Position numbers and translations under genes: made by a program | Assembly (NCBI RefSeq): GCF_028389875.1 | Contig: NC_084664.1 | Span: 36,465,823 to 36,529,822, forward strand | DNA from: Rhea pennata | Taxonomy: Eukaryota > Chordata > Aves > Rheiformes > Rheidae | DNA: 64,000 nt | Direction of reading: 5' to 3' | Shown here: piece by piece, positions 13,261 through 24,473 of the stretch | Layout of the letters: the number at the start of each line of letters is the position of its first letter | How positions within the stretch are numbered: the first letter of the stretch is position 1 | The notes under the pieces: generated by a model | What the model was told of the DNA's origin: nothing | The model's database searches: none | What the model saw: the letters and a program-made list of their open reading frames with translations, nothing else

Positions 13261-13341
13261 CTAGGATTAAAGTGGTCCTGGGATTAAAATGGTCGTAATG
13301 TGACTAAAGCTAGGATTAAAGTGGTCGTAATGTGACTAAAG
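13261..13341 (+). repeat. Short tandem duplication next to the CR1 5' truncation point
   Basis: Units share CTAGGATTAAAGTGGTC and GTAATGTGACTAAAG. The first (13261-13309) has an internal extra GGATTAAAATGGTC and the second spans 13310-13341. The array begins a few bases beyond the truncated CR1 end. Confidence 0.8.
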
Positions 13342-15900
13342 GACACAAAATGTGTAAGCCTCCCTAGAGACTTAGTCCTTGCTGAAAGAGTGCCCTCAAT
13401 TGACTTAAAGACATTTTACTGCAGGAAATCTTCAACATAAAGGTTTCTTACTTGTTAAGGTATGCCAACTGACTTCATACGTCTACTGGACTCACCATAA
13501 GCTTGCTGATTTTCCCCATGAAACCCAGCCCTAGTTTGAGATAAGCGCATTCAAAGTGACAGGACAGAAAAAGTTTTGGGCAAATTACACCCAAGCATTA
13601 CATTGGGAGCACTGAAGGCTACGTAATATTGTTCAGAGAACAGGTAAAACCAGGGCATACGCACCAACCATACTTACCCAGAGATAAAAATTTCAACACA
13701 AAAGCCTGGAGGTAGCCACCCTAGACAAACAGCACACAAACTAACCACTCTTCTCAGAGTAAAACACCTTCGCTCACACAGAAATCATCTTGGGTTTTCA
13801 CTGAGGTAAAATTTTCCAGCCAGGGCAGATTTGCCTTAGTTCAAAAAATTGTGCCTTGTTCTTTAGGGTGCAGAGTAGGGGAATAGCAGGTAGTTGGGAT
13901 TTTCCTGGGGTACTTCATCTATGTGTTCGTAGCTCAGGGTTAGTCGTGATGAAGTTACAATAGCATTTTTGGGGAGAAACCAGCACCTACCATGGGTACT
14001 TCCCCATCTCATGATACAGAACGCCCTATGGTTCTTACAGATGAGGAGAATTACACTCCTCCTGATTTCCTCCTGTAAGTCCGTCTGTGCCCAGGCCTAA
14101 GAAGATAAACTCTGTGCAAGGCAGGGCATGCTGATCCCCTGGGCACATCCAGCTCGCAGCCCTCTGCGCTTGGCTTCAAGAGGGGGTGTCAGCACCAAGT
14201 ACGTCAGCCAGTGCAGAGCAGCACCTGTCTGCTGGAGCCCAGACGCAGCTCAGGTTGATTTTACACAGCTCCAGCAGCTGTTCCCAGGTAATGGCTTCTT
14301 TATGAACAGCCAGCAAATTAAAATTGGCATAATTAAAGGAGGAAAATGTCAGTCCCGTTTCAGCTCCCAGGGGCACAGGCAGCAGAGATGGGGATTATTC
14401 CTGACATATGCACGCTTGCTTCACTGTTGTTTCAAAATCTTCCATTGACAAAAAAAGATGATACAAAAATACTAATTTTCTAATGAGGAAAGCCAAAATT
14501 GCAACTTGCTAACGCTGATATTCTTCTGATCAACAGATATGAAGGCTCAGGCTCTTCACTGGTTTAGGAAGTATACAAAACTTTCCTGAAGCTGGAGCTG
14601 AAGATGTCTTTGGGCTCCCAGGGCTGAAGGTGTGCTGTCCACGTTGACAGATACAGGGAGCACAGACTGGTGCTGGTGCATGCACTAGCTCCCAAAAGTG
14701 TGAGCGCAAGGCCACAGCCTGGCCGACTTAGGGACTGACTCTCTTCCCCTCTGTGACAAGACCTCACTAAAACCATCTCAGCTGCAGACTGCTGCTCCAT
14801 TACAGCAGTGCACCTTATTCCCCCACGTTATGGAGAAGCCCCAGGGTCCTCACTCCTCACACCCCTCCGTCTTGGCTGACAACTGCCCTCCCTCCCATTA
14901 CAGACAGCCTTTGTCCCTGCACACAGCTCTGCTTCCCCTCGGCTTATCATTGGTTCCCAGAGAGAAAAAAATAAAGAAGATGGAATAACTGAGGGACCCT
15001 TTTCTCTTTATTTTTGGAGCCTATCTGTTGGTGGCTTCCTTTAACAGATAATGCCTGTTTATCCATAAGATTTTGTATTCCTCTGCCTCATGCCCTAGCA
15101 ATTTAGTTCTCTGTGCCCTTTAAAACGATTTGCTGTTTGGCTAAGAAGTTAGGTGTGATGCTCTGTTACAGAACAGCCATATAGAAACCTCACAGGTTAT
15201 ATTGTTCTCTGAATCTTCTAATATGCTTTCCTTAACTTATAACATGCACTTACATGCACTTTGGATTGTTTGTAGTCTACTTCCACTATCAGTTACAGCA
15301 AACTGTCTATGTCTCTGTTGTGATTTCTGCATGACCTGAAGTGTGTGGGAGACATTTCCATCTTAGCTTTGCTCATGGTGAAGAATTAGGCCTCAGGCTC
15401 TGCAGCTGCACTGTGCTGGCTCCAGAGTACCACCAGAGAAGTACAGAAGAGTCTTAGCAGTTCTCTTCTATTGCTGTATAATGGCCTCTGAGTGGCTAGT
15501 GCTGGGCTAATTTCAGTGGAATAAATAGGCCAGGTAAATGAGCAAGGCTAATGTGATCGTCTCTGTGAATGACAATGAATAGTTAAATATGGTTTGGGGC
15601 ACTGAGTCTAGCTACCCATGTCTGCTCAGTCCTATGACTGACAGTGAGATAGTTTGGGCCAAATGTTGAAGAGGTCAGCTGCAGGTAGGGTAACACAGCA
15701 TCTGCTGATTTTTCCAATCCACAGCTCATTAAGCTACAAATGGGTAGCTGGCAGGTTGTGAGGGTTGCTCTGGATCTTGGCTGTCTTTCAAGATGTGGGA
15801 TGCTCCTGGGCAAATCTAATCATACAGGAATGGGAACTTCCTTCCAGGCTGGTGGTATCAGAATCAGGTGACCAGGCATGAGAAAGTCCAGGTAGAAAAC

Positions 15901-15964
15901 TGTGTGTGTATGTGTGTGTGCATGTGTGTACACATGCGTGCATGTGCATGCACATGCATGTGTA
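15901..15964. repeat. 64-bp perfect alternating pyrimidine-purine tract
   Basis: Thirty-two consecutive YR steps (mostly TG, with TA, CA and CG) run without interruption. This is a strong Z-DNA-forming composition and a probable polymorphic microsatellite. Confidence 0.9.
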
Positions 15965-16122
15965 AGAGGGGCAGAAGATAATCTTTATTTTCTCTCCATC
16001 AGGATGAATATGTCTGGTCTGGCAGTGGTGAGACAGGAATCAGTATTAGTCCACTTACCTGGTCATCTCAGGGGCTGAAGCACCTAAGAAAACAGTCTCT
16101 GGAAGTCTGGAAGTCTCTGGAA

Positions 16123-16180
16123 GCAAGCAGAGTTTGAGTTTTGCTGCTTAAGACACCTAGGAGTGTAGTTCACAGACACA
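16123..16180 (+). repeat. Local direct repeat, copy 1
   Basis: It matches 16975-17030 at 49 of 56 aligned positions with one 2-bp gap. The shared core is TTTTGCTGCTTAAGAC. Weaker similarity (TGCCCAGA) continues past the end. Confidence 0.8.
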
Positions 16181-16974
16181 TAACCTTTTTCTGGGCCATT
16201 GCCCAGAACTTAGCCGTGTTTCTGTCAAGACAAAACAAAGTGCACGCAACAAAGGAGAAATACAGAAAACACAGGCGATGTGGATGAAGCTTGTGCTGCG
16301 GCAGCGTTCCTTGCACCCTTGCAGCTAGGTTAAATCCACCACCTGCAAAATCTGGCAAGCTAGCATCAGCGTTCAGCCGCTTTATTTCACAGCTCTCTAA
16401 TCCGGGTGTCACGGATGTATGCAGTCTCACCTGCTCAAGGAGAAGCAGAGGCAGAGGCAGAAATGAGAGGGGGGTGCAAGGAATGAGAATACAGAGAGGG
16501 CAGCCTACTACTTCAGGGAAAGAGCAGTAAGTTTCAGGTATAAGCTAAAGCCAGTGGAGATGATGATGCTTCCTATGAGCTTTTATTTTTCTTGGTATAA
16601 TTAGGGTGATAAATGCCCGCCTTCAGGAAAAAGGAGTTGTGAGCCCTGCTATGTCACATAGCATTTCAGGAAAAGATAGAAATAAGGATCATATTTGTAA
16701 AGCTGGATTGTGAGTTCCAGCATGGTCTTCCAGCATCAATACCAAACTGCAAACCTAAAGGGGTGCTAGCGAGAATGGCTAATCCCCTCATTTATTTTAT
16801 CCAACGGTAAGGCCTGATCCTCATGAGGTTTATTGGCAGGCATCAGTTTGATTTCTTGCCATGCATTATTTACCAAACATGGTCTTAACACAGGTTTTAG
16901 ACAGCATATTCTTTGTAGATTACATATTTCTTTTTTTCCTCTTAACGTCTTCTGACTTAAAATTTTTTTACAGT

Positions 16975-17030
16975 GCAAACAGAGTTTGACTTTTGCTGCT
17001 TAAGACCTAGGAGCATAGTCTACAAACACA
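16975..17030 (+). repeat. Local direct repeat, copy 2
   Basis: This is the partner of 16123-16180, 852 bp downstream in the same orientation. Confidence 0.8.
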
Positions 17031-20000
17031 GTATAAGCTATGCTCTTTCCAAGGGCAAACTGCCCAGAGTGCAGTGCAGGAGTGGGGAATCTAGGTCAGA
17101 ATGTTGCAGCAAACAATTTCAAGAATACATCACAGCCATTTTCATCTCATTATATTCTGATCATCCTTTAAGAAGCGACTGTCTGGAACAGTTACAGTAA
17201 GTTTTGCAGAGGAAATTGTTGAAGGTTATGCAGAATGAAGTGCATTCTTGGCCATGTGCTTATGAGACACAGAGATGAAGACATTATCCTCTTTTGAAAT
17301 TGCCCGTTATACACTATGTCTGAACACTAATTGCTGTTGTCCAGGGCAATGTGATTTATCTCTAAGGATAAATTGTGTAGTCTGTGATCTGCAAGCTACT
17401 GCCCAGTGTTAAATTAGATTTTCAAGTTTATTTCTGCACTGCCAAACTTGCAGCAGCACAGTCACACAACCCCAAAAAATGATTTCTTCTCATTTGGCTA
17501 AAGGAAAGTGAGTGTTTTCCAGTAAACAGCCTCATTACTGAATCCATGGATGGTGCCTCCAACACACAGCCCTTTTGCTACTTGAATTATATCTCATGCA
17601 TAGTTAAATACACAGTATTGCTCATTTAGACTTCTCTTATTAGCCTGCAGTTCTAATAAGCTAAGTATTAATATTGATTTATATAATTCCATGCACTTAA
17701 TATGAAATTTGGCACAATAGTCCCTCTCTCTCAGGACAAGCAGAGCCTGCCACAACAAAAGATTTCGAACAACTGAAAAGAAAGATTATATACTGTCCTA
17801 CTGCATTAGGCCTAGCTAATCCCATTAGCTTTCTAAACAATATGTGGTGTTGCAGTGGAACTTCTGCTGACATTTTTCTAATGCAGCTTTTAGAAAACCT
17901 GGGTCTTGACTCAGCTTGATGACAAGAGAACGGAGCAAAATCGACAGCACTGCACGTGGTACTGCGTGAGGCATTGGCCGTAATGACTGCAGGGACACCC
18001 CTGATGCTTCCCCCCACGCTGCTCTGCTCCAGGCTCCTGCACAGCCAGCTCCCGTTGCAGGCAGGAGCAGGCTCCAGCTCCGCGCAGGTTGGAAGGAAAA
18101 ACAAATCGATACCGAGATCAATGCTGCAGGTCAGCTGCAGCCACCAGGCTGCCTTTCCTCTCACCGAGCAGTTTGGTGAGGAGCCGAAGATGCAAAGGTC
18201 TCTCTCGGCTTTGTCGCACCACCTGGGAATGCTCACGCCGCCACCACACATGAATTGCTAATATGTAAACTCATCTGATGAATCATCAGGGGAAGGACTG
18301 GAGAAGTGGGCAGTGCCCTTTCCCCTCAGAAGTCCTGCCTGTGTCTCCATGCCAGAATGTGGTACCTGACTGTGACGCCTGACCTAGTGCTAAATGAGTA
18401 TATGCATCCAAGCTAGTTTCTCAGCAGGAGAAGTTGGCTCTCACGCAGTATTCTGCTAATGCAGCTCTTATCTCCTTAATAGCAGAGCTAGCCTGGAAAT
18501 CTTCATCCTGTGCTGTACTGTACAGCATAGGTATACCTGATGCTCAGAGCGAAAAAAAAGAGCAACTTATAGCAAAAGAAAATAGAAGCTCCCATTTCTG
18601 GTTTTACTTAGGAAACATTTCTTCCTAAAGGAATTTTTACTGGGTTGCTGAAATGATCTTTTAAACAGACCTTCTCCTAAGCACAAATCCAGGAAATAGA
18701 GAAAGCTGATCGGAAATTAATGTACTATCATTGAAAATCCAGTAGTGAGCCTCTCTTTCGAGGCACAAGAACTTCTTTAAAATGTCATTTCCAGTTGAAA
18801 TTAACCCTGTGTCTCAGAAGTTTGTAAGCTTTTACTTATTATCAGAGGCTATAAACTTTCTATGAATTTACATGTAAATTTTTTGGTTATTGCTGAACTA
18901 TAGGCAGATATTATTAAAAGGAATACAAATATAGCTTTCATGATAATTTTGCCCACTCCATGTTTCCAAAGCAATTTTAATCAGAAGAAGACACTATAAG
19001 GCTGCCAATTTTCAGTAACAACTGAAAGATGCTTCTGAGCATTGCTAACATTTTATGAATTTGCAGATAAGTCCAACGAGTTATTCAGTGCTACCAGAGA
19101 TATTCTTTGCTCTGAAATTCCACTGAAGAAAATGAGATCATGGGTTCTCTTTCTTCTACATGTGGAACAAATTAAAGGATTTACATCTGAACAAACAAAT
19201 AAGATGCAAAGCTCAAAACCATATCAAACACAGCATAATTTACTTGTGTGTTTTGCTAAGTGTGGTTTCATCTGAATAATTTAATTGTTTCATTGTGTAC
19301 CTATGTGCTTCTGTCATATATGCTCTAATTACCGATGAAATAGTTGCATAATTTGTAAGATGAAATTTCTCCGTATTTCTTGGCTGTCACCTCTCTATTA
19401 ATGCATAGAATGATGCCACAAGCATATACAAACGCTTAGCTGAAGAGCTGATCACAGTGAAAATTAGGACCCTTCCTGCAGCTGCTGCTTGCAGAGACAT
19501 GGTGCTTTGCTATTGGAATATTGCTTTTGCTACAAGATTATTTTTTCAAATTCTTATGGACTTTCAGTGATATGAGTGGAAGATCTGTCAGCTTTTCAGA
19601 AAGAAACAAATGAGCCTGATACAGTCTGTATTCAAAGCAGCAGAATCTAGGGAAGGAAATTCCCAAGCAATTGTCATTCAGTCTCAGGGCAGAAGGCTGG
19701 ACAGGGCAAGCAGTCAATAAAACAGAACCAGTATCATCCTAGTCCTGCTGTGACTCTTTCTTTCCTTTACTTCAGCATCATCCCTTTATGTCCAGATGAA
19801 TTTTCTTTAGTTTTTTTTCATTTCTCACATTTTTCATCATGGAAATTCTTTAGTCCTTTTAAATTGCGTTTGCTTTTCCCTCCTCCTTCCTAAACCTGAT
19901 TTCCTTATGATTTTGTCTCCCTTCAGTGCTCTCTCCCTGGTAAACATTTCCAGATCTGTCTCCTCTCTAATTTCCTTGTGATCACTTCACCAGCTTTCTT

Positions 20001-22853
20001 TCTCCTTCACTATTTCCAGTTACTTTGCTCCCTTCTTCCTGGAGAACAGCAGTCATGGAGACCACCTTTTCCCTCCATAGCCTTAGCTATCCCCCCTCTT
20101 AGCCTTCCCTTCACTCCTTCCTGCCCTCCATTTTTTCCTTAGTCCTTTCCTCACTTGAATTTTCACCGCTTTCTTTCAGAGTGTGCATTTCTCTATCTAG
20201 CATTCTTGATGGCACCCCCGTAACTTCCAGTTTCTTTCCTCCCTGAAGTCTTGCCAATGACTGTGAGATATTTAGCAGATTTTTCTGCCATTCAGGAAAA
20301 CTTTGCTTTTCTTGGTGTTTTTTTCTTGGTGTTCTTTTCGTGGCAGCTCTGGTTACAGGTGCCAAAGCCCACGTTCAGCAGCTTGCAGCAATGCCAGCTC
20401 TATGTATCCTGTGCTGGTGGGTGGCACAGGCAACGTCCTCACATTGCCTGGACAACTCTTTAATCCTATGAGGTCATCTGTAATTATTGAGGATAGGAAC
20501 ATCCTTCTCACAACACAAGCACTTAGGCAAGCATGCATTAGTGTTTAATGGCCATTATTTTTGAAAACACTGGTGGAAAATTAGGTGTGAGCACCAAGGT
20601 GAATATTTGAGGCACAAAACGCACACATTTTCAGTTCCCGCTGGTAGCTGATGTAGTACCCTCCTTTTCCCCTACGGACTTTGTGGATGTTGTTTTGCTA
20701 GCCTTTCCTCTTTGCTGTAATGAGCTGCAGAGTAGACTTGCGCTCAACTTTATTTATATTCCTGCTTTCTCCTTACAGTTCTTTAAATGTTATTTCTTAT
20801 CCCTTTCAGTATGACAGCTACAGTGCCCAGGTCCATTACCGAAGGGGCTATCACTTCCTTCACGACGTGCTGAGAGCGGCTGAGGCCTGTAGGACGTGTC
20901 TGACTGCCTGGGAGAGAAGTCTGCTTTACGCCAGCACCTGCCCGGCATGGGCACGGTCCAGGGAGCTCCCGCTGGAGAGGAAGGACCTCCAGCCTCGCAG
21001 CTGCCGAGAAGCTCTCCTGGTCTGCAGAAACCCTCTGGATACTCTAAGTACCTTTCTTTCTGCCAAGTGTCTTGCCTGAACTTCTTGTCTGAAGAACCCT
21101 ACCTGAAAACATATTATCTTGGTGAGGCTGGACGGGGATGTCAAACCAGCTACCTCTGAGGCTTTTCTGCAGCATTTGAATTCAGACTCCTGGACTGCAT
21201 TTGGCTTCATGGGCCACCTTTGCCCTTTCTGCCTAAAAAGTCATGCACTCTATCCACAGCAATTTCAGCTTGCCACATTTCAGACCTTATCGTACGATTA
21301 GTTTGTTACCATCCTCCTTATCCATATCTGAATCCAAGAGTGCTCTAAATACTTGCTATTTTGTCCTTCTTAGGCCCCAATTTTTTCCTCTTTCCCTCCT
21401 GCTTTTACACCAGTGCAACAATGCAGTCATGCTTGATTTGCCTTGCTGTAAAAGAGGAGAGAATCAAGCATTACAACTGTAAACAAGAAATCCCCTGAGA
21501 CACAATAGCATTCTTACCTACTTCCTTTTTTTTTTCTGTCTGCAAAAGATAATTGGAAAAGCTTAATTGAAATTGATCCTAATTTTCTCAAACATTAAAT
21601 GATGCTGTCTTAAATAAAAATTACAGCAACTGTTCATGTAACAATGGCAAAACTAGAGAAAAAAAAATCAATTGTCAAAACAGCTAAGAACTATTATCCA
21701 GACTGTTGTTTTGACAGCTCAGGAAACAATAACAGCCTGTGAGCTGCAGGGCGGCATATCCTTGTTCTGGTTTCAGAAGACAGTAGGTGGCTTGTAGAAA
21801 TCCAGGAAGGACGGAGTCACAGAACCAAGCTTCAACACGGCAGTAGCAGTGACCAGTACCTAGGAGAGGACCCACTGCTGGCAGAAGCAGAAAGCTTCCC
21901 CAAAGCCAGCTAGCAATGCAGGAAAGCAGCAAGGATAGCTGTGTAGCTTTCAAGAATGGAGGAGAAAGAGAAGGAAGCAAGACAAATGGTGACCAATCCC
22001 CCAGCACCCAAAATGAGTCATCTCTGGGCAAAACTGTAAGAGCCATGAGGCAGCAAAATTTAGAATATGTTTCCTTTTCTACTATAAAGAAAAAAAAAAG
22101 GAAGAAGACGCAAGCAGTAGTCTTTTAAAAAATGATACTGGGAAACATATTTAGCTATGACACTTATGCTTTTGCCTATGATTTTAATTAGTAACATTAG
22201 TAAGCACTAAACAGTCTGCAAGCTGCTTTTTTAAAATGAAAAAAGTGAGTGCAATAACAATTTGTCAAATTATTCTAAAGAACACTGCTGTAATCTTGAA
22301 TGCTTTTAGAACTACTGTCCCACACTAGGTATCTATGGAAGTTAGTTGAAATATTTGAAAAGGTATTGTCACTCATTGGCAAATTTGCCAACATAGAGTT
22401 TGCCTTCCTGTAAACGCTAACTTTTAATGCTGTTAATGAAGTCATGTTCTGCTAATGCATTTCAATCTTTTTCTTAGAGCAAGAATCACAGCTTTCTGGA
22501 TTTCAGTCTATACTGCTGGTGCCATCATTTTTGATCTTCATCACTTCTCCTAAGTTGTAGACTAGTCATTAAACTTAAGAGCAATGATAGCTTTGGAAAA
22601 ATAGCAATGCTGCATGTTGGAGGTTATTGCTAAAGCCTTTATTACTTGAGTGCTTAGAAACAGAGGAGCACTGTAACATCTAAATCCGATAAAACCTGAC
22701 TATTTCTCTCCTGAGCTTCAGAAACTGATCAAGAAAATGCATATGAATAATATGAATGTACCTGCAAGAACAGGGATGCTGAAAACAGGCCTAAGCTTGA
22801 TATCTTTATTCAACATCCCATTTTTCAATTCTGAACTAATAGGGGCCATTAAT

Positions 22854-22984
22854 AAAAAAAAAAAAAAAGGAAAAAAAAAGGAAAAGGAAAAGGAAAAGGA
22901 AAAGGAAAAGGAAAAGGAAAAGGAAAAGAAAAAGAAAAAGAAAAAGAAAAAGAAAAAGAAAAAGAAAAAGAAAAAGAAAAAGAA
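22854..22984 (+). repeat. 131-bp uninterrupted purine tract, (AAAAGG)n then (AAAAAG)n
   Basis: A poly-A start passes into about eight AAAAGG units and then about nine AAAAAG units, with no pyrimidine on this strand. The Lys/Glu-rich and Phe-rich ORFs over it are artefacts. Such polypurine tracts can form triplex DNA. Confidence 0.95.
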
Positions 22985-24412
22985 CACATTGGTACACTGA
23001 GCCTATAATTATTGTAGTAATAACATAGCTTAATATTGTGCAGAGTTTAATCTCCAGATATCTCTATATGCACTGTGAAGCAGAAGTAGAATATGGCTGT
23101 ATTTGAGAGAGCAATCAATCACTGAACAGCAGAGCAATACCAAGACAAGACTTCAGCCAGAGACATTACAATAAACCACAACTTTTTCGGAATGGGCCAG
23201 GAAGGCTTTTATCATCTACTCAATGTAGACCAGTTCTTTCTGAATGGACTGTTTAAAACTGGATAAATGAAGGATAAAGAGTTGATCCTTCTGGGACATG
23301 AATCTGTGATTCCAGGTATATGATGCCTTTATGACTGAAGATGTTGCTACAGTCATTAAATTAACTTTTCTTTCCACAAAGCATTCAAGGGAACAGCAGT
23401 GTTTATTTGTAAGTATTGGATGGCCTATCCCTTGTCTTCTATAACATGGACTTCAAACCAGGAATGCAAAGATAGGTCTCTGAGCTCGAATCCAGCTTTA
23501 AATTTGGAAAAAAAAAAAACAATTTGGAAAAAGACATAAAAGGCAGAAACTATCACAACTGAAAAACTAAAGCCCAAACTTTCAAGCATGATATATACTC
23601 CAACTTCACAAGCCTGTATTAAGATGCTCTAATACAATGGTCTACATCCAAGCTTCCTGGTCAATATGATGACCAGAACAATAAGATTCCCAGTCTTTAT
23701 CGTAACAGGGAATTAAAACCAAGGCCAACATGGAGGGTATTACCCACAGAACCCTTGCCAATGAAGTCTGAGTATAGAAGCCTAACTTTAGGAAGCCATG
23801 TTTGAAATACATGGCCACACTGATTTCTAGCTGACATATGAAGTATTTTAACACCCTGGTTTTAATAGGACTGGCAGAAAATAAACAGTTAAGTTTGCAC
23901 TTTTGACTCACTTTGTACACACTACCTGGATTTACTAAAACTTGCATTTTCTGTGGTTATACATACATTAGCAGACTGATAGCTTCATACATCTACCAAT
24001 CCGTAAGAAAAAATCCTAGCATGTTTGAACTAACCAAAGTCTATTCAATACTTACAAATTGCTTGTAGCGCTATGTAGTTGCTACGAAGTTTGGCAAGAG
24101 AGGAAAATTCCATTCACTTGCAAATTTTAGACAAAATAATAAAAGGTGTAATATTCCCCCACAGTATAGAAAGTCCATATTCAATTTTAGTTTTCAGGAT
24201 ACCATCCGGAGAGCAGGGAAATCTTTTTCATTAATTAAATGAACCCTATGCACCACTTGAAAGGAAACACAGAGCCAGACACAGGTGTGTATGAGGTGAG
24301 TTTATACTCAGACTCATTCTACCTACTGAAATACACATTTACTGGAATAGATGGGTTTAGACAGTAATAAGTATCTTCTGTAGTGTGGAAAGAGACTGTA
24401 TATATCAACAGC

Positions 24413-24473
24413 TCACACACACACAAAAAAAAAAAAAAAAAGGAAGAAAAAAAGAGAGAGAGAGAGAGAGAGA
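24413..24473 (+). repeat. Compound microsatellite (CA)n-(A)n-(GA)n
   Basis: CA repeats are followed by 17 A, a short purine spacer and about ten GA units. Confidence 0.9.

Noticed and set aside
17697-18251. 184-codon minus-strand ORF, the longest ORF outside the two genes and the CpG island
   Set aside because: It has no recognisable domain, sits in a GC-richer patch and overlaps open frames on the other strand. It is treated as chance.
20720-21079. 119-codon + strand ORF
   Set aside because: There is no family match and the composition fits a local GC rise. No splice context was convincing.
22718-23000. Lys/Glu-rich and Phe-rich ORFs
   Set aside because: They are translations of the purine microsatellite.
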